Source: UBA4416 sp040387555 (GTDB lineage: Bacteria > Bacteroidota > Bacteroidia > B-17B0 > Aurantibacillaceae). Taken from it: a DNA stretch of 64,000 nucleotides. Below, piece after piece: positions 43,474 to 51,228 of this stretch. A model generated the notes under the pieces. It was given only the letters and a program-made list of their open reading frames with translations. It was not told the DNA's origin and searched no databases. The position numbers and the translations under genes were made by a program. Numbering within the stretch: the stretch's first letter is position 1; each line of letters begins with the position of its first letter. The stretch covers positions 434,001 through 498,000 of the forward strand of contig JAZKDO010000005.1 in NCBI GenBank assembly GCA_040387555.1. The letters are read 5' to 3'.

Positions 43474-43639
43474 TGCTTCTAATGTTACAGAACTTACTAG
43501 CTTTAATGGTACTTGTGTATCATTTTCAACATTTTATTTAAAACTGAATTTTCGTTAAAAAGGTTTTGAATTTGTTAAAAACCAAAAACAAATGTTTTAA
43601 GGCTTATTTTTTATTCTTAAATATTAAAGCCTTATTAAC

Positions 43640-43670
43640 TTGTATATATGTGCAATTTTTAGTAAATTTG
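43640..43670 (+). promoter_or_regulatory. Promoter of the coiled-coil gene
   Basis: TTG at 43640-43642, about 20 nt spacer, TAAATTTG at 43663-43670. The start codon of the 75-aa gene is 19 nt downstream. Confidence 0.55.
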
Positions 43671-43688
43671 ATATATAAAATTAAAATC

Positions 43689-43916
43689 ATGGAAACTCCA
43701 ATCACAATAGAAGCTATATCTCAATTATTAGATTCGAAACTTGAACCTATTAAAAATGATATTTCTGCGATACGAACAGATGTAAAAGCAATGAAAACTC
43801 ATATTGATTCTATAAATGAAAGACTTTATAAGATTGAAGATAGAATGGCGAAAATTGAAATGGGAGTTGATAAAATTTCAAAAAGAACTTCTGACTTAGA
43901 AGCAGCAGCTCATTAA
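43689..43916 (+). CDS. Passenger small coiled-coil protein
   Basis: 75 aa from the ATG at 43689, directly behind a promoter and in front of a terminator, so a monocistronic gene. A longer in-frame start upstream would swallow the promoter. From residue 20 on it is a continuous heptad pattern (ISAIRTDVKAMKTHIDSINE, then RLYKIEDRMAKIEMGVDKIS). Elongated helical bundle. Function unknown. Confidence 0.7.
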   Translation: METPITIEAISQLLDSKLEPIKNDISAIRTDVKAMKTHIDSINERLYKIEDRMAKIEMGVDKISKRTSDLEAAAH

Positions 43917-43941
43917 TAAATATAAGATTTTCAAAAAAGTA

Positions 43942-43970
43942 AATCCTCACAAAAATGTGGGGATTTTTTT
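43942..43970 (+). terminator. Terminator of the coiled-coil gene
   Basis: 10-bp stem, 43942-43951 with 43956-43965 (one G-U), 4-nt loop, seven T. Confidence 0.88.
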
Positions 43971-44026
43971 ATTCCTTAATTTTCGAAACAACCTACCGAA
44001 AATGTTTTTCATGATATAACTTAAAG

Positions 44027-44146
44027 ATGGAGGTATCATTTCCTAAAAGTAAGCTTTTTGTGCATGAATCTGAAAGGATTAATCACCGTCAAATTTGGCT
44101 ACAATATGCCTTAAGGCATGGCTTTGCTTTTGCCCCTCCATTCTGA
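44027..44146 (+). CDS. Short frame, 39 codons, doubtful
   Basis: ATG at 44027 to TGA at 44144-44146: MEVSFPKSKLFVHESERINH... ending FAFAPPF. The composition is protein-like but there is no homology I know, and no promoter or terminator clearly belongs to it. Listed because it is the only possible gene between the coiled-coil gene's terminator and the last minus-strand passenger gene. Confidence 0.25.
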   Translation: MEVSFPKSKLFVHESERINHRQIWLQYALRHGFAFAPPF

Positions 44147-44153
44147 GGCTTGA

Positions 44154-44537
44154 TTAGTTCCCATTAGTAACCATACACGGCATATAAGCATACCTTACAT
44201 ACACTGCTATGTAAATTAGGTCGTGAATATCTAATTCTCCTTCACGCAGTTCAAATTCAAAGCATCCTGTTCCCTTAAACGAGTTTTCTGAAAACTCAAT
44301 ACACGTTTCCACGGCATGTTTTAAGGATAATGTCCTCCAAGAAGCTTGAAAGGAACAAACCCCGTTTTCCGAATTTAACGCCTCTAAAGTCTTATTCGGG
44401 TTATTAGTTAACGTAAAAATCCATGTGCAGTCATACAGCGTCCCAATGGGAGTTATTTGCTCTGGATTTGTGACTGATACTATTAAAGTAGTATTCGGAT
44501 TTATCGATAATTCCCGTATAATTTCACCTTTTTTCAT
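44154..44537 (-). CDS. Passenger protein of unknown function, 127 aa
   Basis: Soluble alpha/beta, no signal peptide. Strand-rich start (MKKGEIIRELSINPNTTLIV), WIFTLTNNPNKTLEALN, then an acidic C-terminal part with HDLIYIAVYVRYAYMPCMV. Not recognised. A weak -7 match (TAGCTTTG) precedes it (44553-44560 as CAAAGCTA). The last gene before the right inverted repeat, reading inward. Confidence 0.6.
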   Translation of the reverse strand: MKKGEIIRELSINPNTTLIVSVTNPEQITPIGTLYDCTWIFTLTNNPNKTLEALNSENGVCSFQASWRTLSLKHAVETCIEFSENSFKGTGCFEFELREGELDIHDLIYIAVYVRYAYMPCMVTNGN

Positions 44538-44584
44538 AGCCTGATTTTATCACAAAGCTATGTCAAACAAGGCAAAGTGCCGTT

Positions 44585-44608
44585 ATTTTAGACCTGCGTA
44601 ATTAAGGG
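44585..44608. repeat. Right terminal inverted repeat of the transposon
   Basis: The reverse complement reads CCCTTAATTACGCA then GGTCTAAAAT and matches the left end at 21 of 24 positions. Confidence 0.85.
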
Positions 44609-44613
44609 TTTAC
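44609..44613. repeat. Target-site duplication TTTAC, right copy
   Basis: Second copy of 37445-37449, followed at 44614-44625 by CCGCC and seven T, the right half of the original terminator. Confidence 0.8.
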
Positions 44614-44660
44614 CCGCCTTTTTTTATTGCTAACGATAGGAATAATGTAAAGCCTAACTG

Positions 44661-44691
44661 TTTGTATATCTGCTAAATAATTATATATTTG
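44661..44691 (+). promoter_or_regulatory. Strong Bacteroidota promoter of the T9SS protein gene
   Basis: TTTG (44661-44664), exactly 19 nt, TATATTTG (44684-44691). Transcription should start near 44696-44698, directly before the ATT at 44699, so the mRNA would be leaderless. Confidence 0.75.
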
Positions 44692-44698
44692 ATATACT

Positions 44699-47600
44699 AT
44701 TAAAACAAAATTCTACATATCTTTTTTTGTCTTGCTATACTGTGTAGGGTATTGTGGATCTCATCAGGATCCTGTGAAAAAAACACCTGAAAATTCTTAC
44801 ATTTTATTCGCTGAAAATAAGGGACAATGGAATGAAAAGGTTTTATATGAAGGTAAATTCAGAGGAGGAAAAGTTTTTCTGGAAAAAAAAGGGTTTTCTT
44901 ATGTTTTCTTTCCAAAAGATGGTCTGGAAGAATTACATCATCATCGGCATTCGCAAATCCCCTTTACTTACCATGCGGTTAAAATGAACTTTAAAAATGC
45001 TAATTCGAGTTCCTTGATGCAGCAGGCTGATTCTAATTCGTTTTACGAAAATTATTTTTTAGGAAATGATCAGTCTAAATGGGCATCTCATGTTAAATCA
45101 TATAAACAAATTACTTATACCAATTTATATAAGGGAATAAATGCAAGATTATTCAGTGAAAAAAATAATTTTCGATTTGACTTTATTATAAGCCCGGGTG
45201 CTAACACTAATGAGTTAGCTATGGATTTTACAGGCCAGAATAATTTATCATTAGTTGACGGTGATTTAATTTTAAACACAGATGTTGGAAACATTACTCA
45301 GCAAGCTCCCTATGCTTATCAAGTTATTAAGGGGAAGGAAATACCAATTGAGTGCCATTACGTTTTAGAGAAAAATACAGTTAAATTTAAAATCGCTTCC
45401 ACATACAATAAAAACTTTCCCTTAATAATAGATCCCACTTTAGTATTTGCGACTTATACAGGATCTACAGCTGATAACTGGGGTATGACTGCTACATATG
45501 ATGCGCAGGGAAACGCTTACACGGCTGGTATGTGTTTTGGCCCGGGATATCCACTTTCACCAGGTGCTTTTCAAATTAATTATATGGGCGGAGTTGGGTA
45601 TGGAGGTGACATTTCAATTTCCAAATTTAATTCGGCGGGCTCTAATTTAATTTATTCTACATATCTGGGTGGGTCAGATAATGAATCGCCACAAAGTATT
45701 GTGGTTGATAATATCGGTGAGTTAATAGTTTTTGGCCGATCCAGTTCAGTGAATTTCCCAATAACATCCAGCGTTATTCAATCAGCAAACGCTGGAGGTA
45801 CAGATTTAATTATAACAAAATTTAATACTACAGGGACCGGTCTTGTTGCCAGTACTTTTTTAGGGGGTTCAGGAGATGATGGTGTAAATTCAACTTATTT
45901 TTTAGGCGGTTTACATTATAATTATTCTGACGATTTAAGAGGAAGTGTGATTGTTGATGACTCAAATAATGTGTATATAGCCGCAAGTACTGCTTCCAAT
46001 AATTTTCCAGTAACATCAGGATGTTTTCAAAGTTCTTTAGGTGGAGTTCAGGATGCATGTGTTGCAAAATTAGTTCCGGGTTTAAATTCACTTATTTATA
46101 GTACATATTATGGTGGTTCAGGTATGGATGGAGCATATGATATCGCATTGAATCCTAATAATCAATTATATGTAACGGGCGGAACCAATAGTCCTAATTT
46201 TCATACAACACCAGGAAGTGTTCATGCATCTCAGCAAGGTGGCATTGATGGTTTTATAAGCTTATTTTCTTATAACGGAAATACTATTCAGGCATCAACC
46301 TACATTGGAACAGGCTCTTATGATCAATCCTATTATATACAAATTGACAAAAATAATAAGGTGTATGTTTTTGGACAAACAGAAGGAGCTTACCCTGTTT
46401 CTACAGGGGTATATAAAAACGTTAACAGTGGACAATTTATTCATTGTTTAAATGCCGGATTAACAAGTTCATTTTTCTCAACAGTAATTGGTTCTGGTGA
46501 TGGATTCCCGGATATCTCACCTTCTGCTTTTTTAGTAGATATGTGTGGTAATATATATTTATCAGGTTGGGGTGGTCTTTTGTATAATGAGAATCAGATC
46601 TTCAGTTCAACTGCAGGATTGCCTATTACTTCTAACGCTTTTTTAAATGTTACTGATGAAAGTGATTTTTACTTTATGGTATTAAATCCTGACGCTGTAT
46701 CCTTGCAATATGCCACTTTTTTTGGAGGTAATTCAAGTTTGGAACATGTTGATGGAGGTACAAGTAGATTTGATAAATCAGGTGCTATTTACCAGGCTAT
46801 CTGTGAAAGTTGTGGCGGCAACGACGATATGCCTGCTACACCAACAGCATGGTCTACTCAAAACGGGTCCAGTAATTGTAATAATGCTGTTGTAAAGTTT
46901 GCTTTTAGCCCTAATTTAACGGTAGCGCAGTCAGCTATTAATACCAATAACATTGTTGGTTGCGCGCCTTTTACAGTTAATTTAACTAATAACAGCGTTA
47001 ATGGCGTTAATTATTTTTGGAATTTCGGCGACGGAAATTTTTCAACAGCTTTTGCACCAGTACACACCTATACGGCAGCAGGTAATTATATTGTACAACT
47101 CATTGCAAATAACAATGCTACATGTAATAAGTGGGATACCACTTATGTATCAATCAAGGTGCTTCCATTACAGAACTTGAGCCCACTGTTGACAGTACAA
47201 AGTGGATGTGCACCATTAACTGTAAATTTTAATAATACAAATTCACCATCAGCTAATTATTTTTGGAATTTCGGAGACGGAACAACAGCTAATACTTATT
47301 CTACTTCGCATACCTATACTGCAGTTGGTGTTTATACGGTTCAACTTATTTCTCAAAATATTTTATCATGCAATATTTTTGATACTATATCCACAACAAT
47401 AAATGTAGTTTCAACAATGTCATTGTCGCCTATACCTTTAATACAGAATGGTTGCGCACCCTTGTCGGTTAATTTCAATAATACAAACAGTGCCGCGGCA
47501 GATGTATCTTATTCATGGAACTTTGGAGACGGATCGAGTTCGTCACTTTTTTCGCCGGCACATACTTATACTAATCCAGGAACTTTCACTGTACAGTTAA

Positions 47601-48829
47601 TTTCATTTAGTTCTAATTCATGCAATTTGTCAGATACCGTTTACTCAACATTGACTGTTTTCCCACCTTTATCTATTCCTCCTATGTTGCCGCAGAATAT
47701 GTGCTTAGGAGATTCTATAACATTAAACTTATTATCACCAACAGGTTGTACCTTTTCCTGGACACCTAATCTGTATATAGACAATCAAAATATTCAACAA
47801 CCACGAGTTTCACCACCCCTTAATCAAGCATATCATGTGATCGTAGAAAAAAATGGCTGTATGGCTTATGATACGGTTAATGTTGTAGTAAATAAAAACG
47901 ATATAAAAATATTGATCGACCCCTTACATACTTGTATTGATGATACCATTATTTTAAAAGCAAATCATCTTTCTTCAAATTACAACTGGAGCAATGGAGA
48001 AAATAGTTCTCAAATAAATGTTTTTCAACCTGGTTGGTACTATCTCACAACTTTAGAAAATAACTGTTTAGCAAAAGATAGTATAAGGATTGATTCTTTT
48101 GTTCATGTGAACATTAATGATGGCACTTTTTTATTATGTAAGAAAGATGTGATTCAATTGACTGCTCCATATGGAAATTTTATTTATTCCTGGAAGCCGG
48201 ATTACAAAATCAATGACACTACGATTTATAACCCTCAGGTAAATCCATTGCAAAATACAACTTATTCTTTATCACTCTATAATGGACCATGCGTTTCAAC
48301 AGCAACATTTGAAATAAAGGTCATGCCTTTGCCAACACTTACTGTTACTCCAAAACAAGTTCAATTATTTTATGGAGAACAGTTTGAGCTACATTGCTTT
48401 TCTGACACCATCTGTTTCTGGAGTATAGATTATTTGTTATCATGTAACTATTGTAATAATCCTGTTGTTACAGCCGAATCAAATATTACTTATTATAGCA
48501 CCGTACAAAATGAGTATGGTTGTAAAGCGATGGATTCTGTTGAAATTAAAGTAACTCCAACCCTTTATATACCAAATAGTTTCTCTCCTAATGGAGATTT
48601 GCTTAATGATATTTTTAAACCAGAGTACACAGGGTTTGTGGAAATTGAATTATTAATTTTTGACAGATGGGGAGAATTAATTTATAAAACCAATGACCCA
48701 TTAGCAGGATGGAATGGAAAATATAAAGACATTAACTGTGAATTAGGGGTTTATATTTATAAACTTAATGCCAAAGATATTTATAATGAAACCATTGAAA
48801 AAGTGGGGCACGTGACTTTAATTAGATAG
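44699..48829 (+). CDS. Giant PKD/SBBP-repeat protein with type IX secretion C-terminal domain
   Basis: 1376 aa if it starts at ATT 44699. The first canonical alternative is TTG at 44732, which would cut a good signal peptide (KTKFYISFFVLLYCVGYC). No ATG is in frame upstream before the TGA at 44690. Order: a DUF7948-like N-terminal domain (ENKGQWNEKVLYEG...), SBBP beta-propeller repeats (SKFNSAGSNLIYSTYLGGS and variants, 250-700), three PKD domains with YFWNFGDG repeats (about 745-1000), and a gliding-motility type B sorting domain (IPNSFSPNGDLLNDIFKP and FDRWGELIY) in the last 85 residues. Exported by type IX secretion to the cell surface. Confidence 0.9.
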   Translation: MKTKFYISFFVLLYCVGYCGSHQDPVKKTPENSYILFAENKGQWNEKVLYEGKFRGGKVFLEKKGFSYVFFPKDGLEELHHHRHSQIPFTYHAVKMNFKNANSSSLMQQADSNSFYENYFLGNDQSKWASHVKSYKQITYTNLYKGINARLFSEKNNFRFDFIISPGANTNELAMDFTGQNNLSLVDGDLILNTDVGNITQQAPYAYQVIKGKEIPIECHYVLEKNTVKFKIASTYNKNFPLIIDPTLVFATYTGSTADNWGMTATYDAQGNAYTAGMCFGPGYPLSPGAFQINYMGGVGYGGDISISKFNSAGSNLIYSTYLGGSDNESPQSIVVDNIGELIVFGRSSSVNFPITSSVIQSANAGGTDLIITKFNTTGTGLVASTFLGGSGDDGVNSTYFLGGLHYNYSDDLRGSVIVDDSNNVYIAASTASNNFPVTSGCFQSSLGGVQDACVAKLVPGLNSLIYSTYYGGSGMDGAYDIALNPNNQLYVTGGTNSPNFHTTPGSVHASQQGGIDGFISLFSYNGNTIQASTYIGTGSYDQSYYIQIDKNNKVYVFGQTEGAYPVSTGVYKNVNSGQFIHCLNAGLTSSFFSTVIGSGDGFPDISPSAFLVDMCGNIYLSGWGGLLYNENQIFSSTAGLPITSNAFLNVTDESDFYFMVLNPDAVSLQYATFFGGNSSLEHVDGGTSRFDKSGAIYQAICESCGGNDDMPATPTAWSTQNGSSNCNNAVVKFAFSPNLTVAQSAINTNNIVGCAPFTVNLTNNSVNGVNYFWNFGDGNFSTAFAPVHTYTAAGNYIVQLIANNNATCNKWDTTYVSIKVLPLQNLSPLLTVQSGCAPLTVNFNNTNSPSANYFWNFGDGTTANTYSTSHTYTAVGVYTVQLISQNILSCNIFDTISTTINVVSTMSLSPIPLIQNGCAPLSVNFNNTNSAAADVSYSWNFGDGSSSSLFSPAHTYTNPGTFTVQLISFSSNSCNLSDTVYSTLTVFPPLSIPPMLPQNMCLGDSITLNLLSPTGCTFSWTPNLYIDNQNIQQPRVSPPLNQAYHVIVEKNGCMAYDTVNVVVNKNDIKILIDPLHTCIDDTIILKANHLSSNYNWSNGENSSQINVFQPGWYYLTTLENNCLAKDSIRIDSFVHVNINDGTFLLCKKDVIQLTAPYGNFIYSWKPDYKINDTTIYNPQVNPLQNTTYSLSLYNGPCVSTATFEIKVMPLPTLTVTPKQVQLFYGEQFELHCFSDTICFWSIDYLLSCNYCNNPVVTAESNITYYSTVQNEYGCKAMDSVEIKVTPTLYIPNSFSPNGDLLNDIFKPEYTGFVEIELLIFDRWGELIYKTNDPLAGWNGKYKDINCELGVYIYKLNAKDIYNETIEKVGHVTLIR

Positions 48830-48857
48830 ATAATTATTTTTTGCTACTTTTGGATTT

Positions 48858-50291
48858 ATGAAAAAATCCCTGAACTTATTTGATACAACACTGTTGGTTG
48901 CTGGCTCAATGATAGGTTCAGGGATTTTTATTGTGAGTGCTGATATTGCCCGCGTAGTGGGTTCAGCAGGATGGTTGTTGGTTGTATGGATATTATCGGG
49001 AGTGATTACCTTATTTGCTGCTTTAAGTTATGGGGAATTGGCCGGAATGATGCCACAGGCCGGCGGACAATTTGTTTATATAAAAAAGGCATTTGGAGAT
49101 TTGACAGCCTTTGTTTATGGCTGGACAGTTTTCCTTGTTATTCAAACAGGAGTGATTGCGGCAGTGGCTGTTGCTTTTGCAAAGTTTACCGGAGTTTTTA
49201 TACCTTTTTTTGAAGAAGGAAACGTGATGTTTCAATTAGCGCAATTAAAAATAACCAGCGCACAATTATTAGCCATCTTCATCATTGCGTTATTAACCTT
49301 TATAAATACCCGTGGCATTGAAAATGGTAAGGCAATACAACGAATTTTTACCTCTGCAAAACTCGTTGCTTTGTTTGCATTAATTATTGTGGGAATTTAT
49401 TATGGTTTTACTAAAAATATTTTTTCTCACAACTTATCCCATGCCTGGGACGCAAAGCAATCCGATGGTGATGGAGGTTTCTTTTCTTTATCCGGAACTT
49501 CTTTGGCCACTGCCTTAGGATTGGCAATGATTGGTTCTTTATTTAGTAGTGATGCCTGGAATAATGTGACCTTTATTGCCGGAGAAGTTCAAAATCCAAA
49601 ACGTAATATTCCACTGGGTTTGTTTTTTGGAGTATGTATTGTGACACTGATTTATGTTTTAGCAAATGTGGCTTATCTATGTTTGTTGCCTTTAGAAGGA
49701 AGTCCTTCTGGATCTACAATATCTCAGTTGGGAATTATGTTTGCTGATAAGGACAGGGTAGGTACGGCAGCTCTGTTTGTGGTTTTTGGCGATATTGCTA
49801 AATATTTAATGGCCGCTTTGATTATGGTGTCAACTTTTGGATGCAATAATGGTTTAATATTGGCAGGTTCACGATTGTTTCAATCCATGGCCAAAGATGG
49901 TTTATTTTTTAAAACTGCAGCAGAACTTAATAAATATAATGTGCCCGCTAAAGCAATGGTTTTTCAGGCTATCTGGGCATCATTGCTATGCCTAAGCGGT
50001 TCTTATGGCGACTTATTGGACTACTGCACTTTTTCTTCTTTAATTTTTTATATAATAACTATTGTCGGTTTATTTGTTTTAAGAAAAAAAATGCCGCATG
50101 CTGAAAGGCCTTACAAAGCATTTGGATATCCTGTTGTTCCTGCTTTGTATATTATTCTAACGACCTTAATATGCGTCGATTTACTTGTTTATAAAACTTT
50201 CAACTGCGGTATGGGATTATTAATTATCGCGTTAGGTGTACCTGTTTATTTTATGTTTAAACGCACAAACAATGCCGTTTCAGAAAATTAG
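48858..50291 (+). CDS. Amino-acid permease (APC superfamily), second copy
   Basis: 477 aa, twelve helices. Start with APC signature (LVAGSMIGSGIFIVSADIA). GELAGMMPQAGGQFVYIKKAFGDLTAFVYGW identifies the LAT/SteT-like branch, distinct from the YfnA-like permease at 36 kb. Substrate unknown. Its 3' end overlaps the start of the next gene by 20 bp in another frame, so the two are coupled. Confidence 0.9.
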   Translation: MKKSLNLFDTTLLVAGSMIGSGIFIVSADIARVVGSAGWLLVVWILSGVITLFAALSYGELAGMMPQAGGQFVYIKKAFGDLTAFVYGWTVFLVIQTGVIAAVAVAFAKFTGVFIPFFEEGNVMFQLAQLKITSAQLLAIFIIALLTFINTRGIENGKAIQRIFTSAKLVALFALIIVGIYYGFTKNIFSHNLSHAWDAKQSDGDGGFFSLSGTSLATALGLAMIGSLFSSDAWNNVTFIAGEVQNPKRNIPLGLFFGVCIVTLIYVLANVAYLCLLPLEGSPSGSTISQLGIMFADKDRVGTAALFVVFGDIAKYLMAALIMVSTFGCNNGLILAGSRLFQSMAKDGLFFKTAAELNKYNVPAKAMVFQAIWASLLCLSGSYGDLLDYCTFSSLIFYIITIVGLFVLRKKMPHAERPYKAFGYPVVPALYIILTTLICVDLLVYKTFNCGMGLLIIALGVPVYFMFKRTNNAVSEN

Positions 50292-51180
50292 ATCATTTTT
50301 ATTTAATTTTTTTCACTTCAATAAGCAGGAACGAAATGGCGTTTTTGTCCTTTGCATTATCATTGCCGTATTATTCATCGTTCGACAGGCATTACCATGG
50401 ATGGTGAGTAATCCGGATCCAATTCAGTTTATAGATCTAGCAGTAAATAAATCTTCTGCTTCCTCCGACGAAAATTTTACAAAGCCTGAAACTTCAGACG
50501 TAAATATTTTTGTTTCCAGTGAAAAATTTGTTTTTAATCCAAATACAATCACCCAGGAGGAGGCGGTAAAGCTTGGTTTTTCTAAAAAGTTGAGCGCTAC
50601 CTTAATTAACTTCAGGAACAAAGGTGGAAAGTTTTTTAAATCCGAAGATTTAAAAAAGTTGTATGGTTTACCCTCTCGATTATTTGAAGAATTGGAATCA
50701 TATGTATTGATCCCAAATTCTCATAAAGAATTTAAAAGAGATACTGTTTATCCAAAAAGGGTCTATGAAAAGAAAATATATACCAAAGAAATTGTAGAAA
50801 TTAATTCTGCGGATAGCCTGGCGATTGTTTATTTAAAAGGTATAGGCCCAGGATTTACAAAACGAATTATTAAATATCGATCAATGTTGGGAGGTTTTCA
50901 TTCAGTTAATCAGTTAAAGGAAGTGTATGGTATGACAGATAGTTTATTTTTCACACTTTCTTCTCAGATAACCTTAGATGAAAATGCAATTACGAAGCTT
51001 CCCATCAACGCTATCGATTTTAATTCCTTAAGAAAACACCCTTATTTTAATTTCCAGTCAGCCCAAGCCATTATTAATTACCGTTTTAAACATGGAAAGC
51101 TAACTGAGGAGGCAATCAAAAATATTGGTATATTCAGTGATGAAAAGCTAAAATTAATTTTGCCTTACCTCAGTTATTAA
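50272..51180 (+). CDS. Helix-hairpin-helix protein with membrane anchor (ComEA-like)
   Basis: 302 aa from the ATG at 50272, inside the 3' end of the permease gene. One hydrophobic helix near residues 20-40 (VFVLCIIIAVLFIVRQ). The soluble part has at least three HhH motifs: FNPNTITQEEAVKLGFSKKL, VEINSADSLAIVYLKGIGPG and IDFNSLRKHPYFNFQSAQA. ComEA-type proteins bind DNA outside the inner membrane during uptake; with this many HhH motifs it may serve another DNA-binding role. Confidence 0.8.
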   Translation: MPFQKIRSFLFNFFHFNKQERNGVFVLCIIIAVLFIVRQALPWMVSNPDPIQFIDLAVNKSSASSDENFTKPETSDVNIFVSSEKFVFNPNTITQEEAVKLGFSKKLSATLINFRNKGGKFFKSEDLKKLYGLPSRLFEELESYVLIPNSHKEFKRDTVYPKRVYEKKIYTKEIVEINSADSLAIVYLKGIGPGFTKRIIKYRSMLGGFHSVNQLKEVYGMTDSLFFTLSSQITLDENAITKLPINAIDFNSLRKHPYFNFQSAQAIINYRFKHGKLTEEAIKNIGIFSDEKLKLILPYLSY

Positions 51181-51228
51181 CACGAACCTGATTTTGCGCA
51201 TTCCCCCTAAAACCGTATTTTTACAGAG

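Larger units (their letters stand above)
37450..44608. mobile_element. 7159-bp IS1380-type transposon with passenger genes
   Basis: Both ends are visible: 24-bp inverted repeats (37450-37473 and 44585-44608, 21 matches) flanked by a TTTAC direct repeat (37445-37449 and 44609-44613). Removing the element and one TTTAC restores an uninterrupted intrinsic terminator for the upstream permease, independent proof of insertion. The only transposase is the IS1380-like gene at 37631-39175 near the left end. No internal copy of the right end lies close to it, so the whole 7.2 kb, not a 1.7-kb IS, is the unit. Cargo: a 130-aa coiled-coil/winged-helix protein, a tRNA-like gene, a 208-aa protein with an XRE regulator, a lipoprotein, a PEGA protein, a 96-aa protein, a broken cREC gene, a coiled-coil protein, a 39-codon frame and a 127-aa protein. 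Confidence 0.85.
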
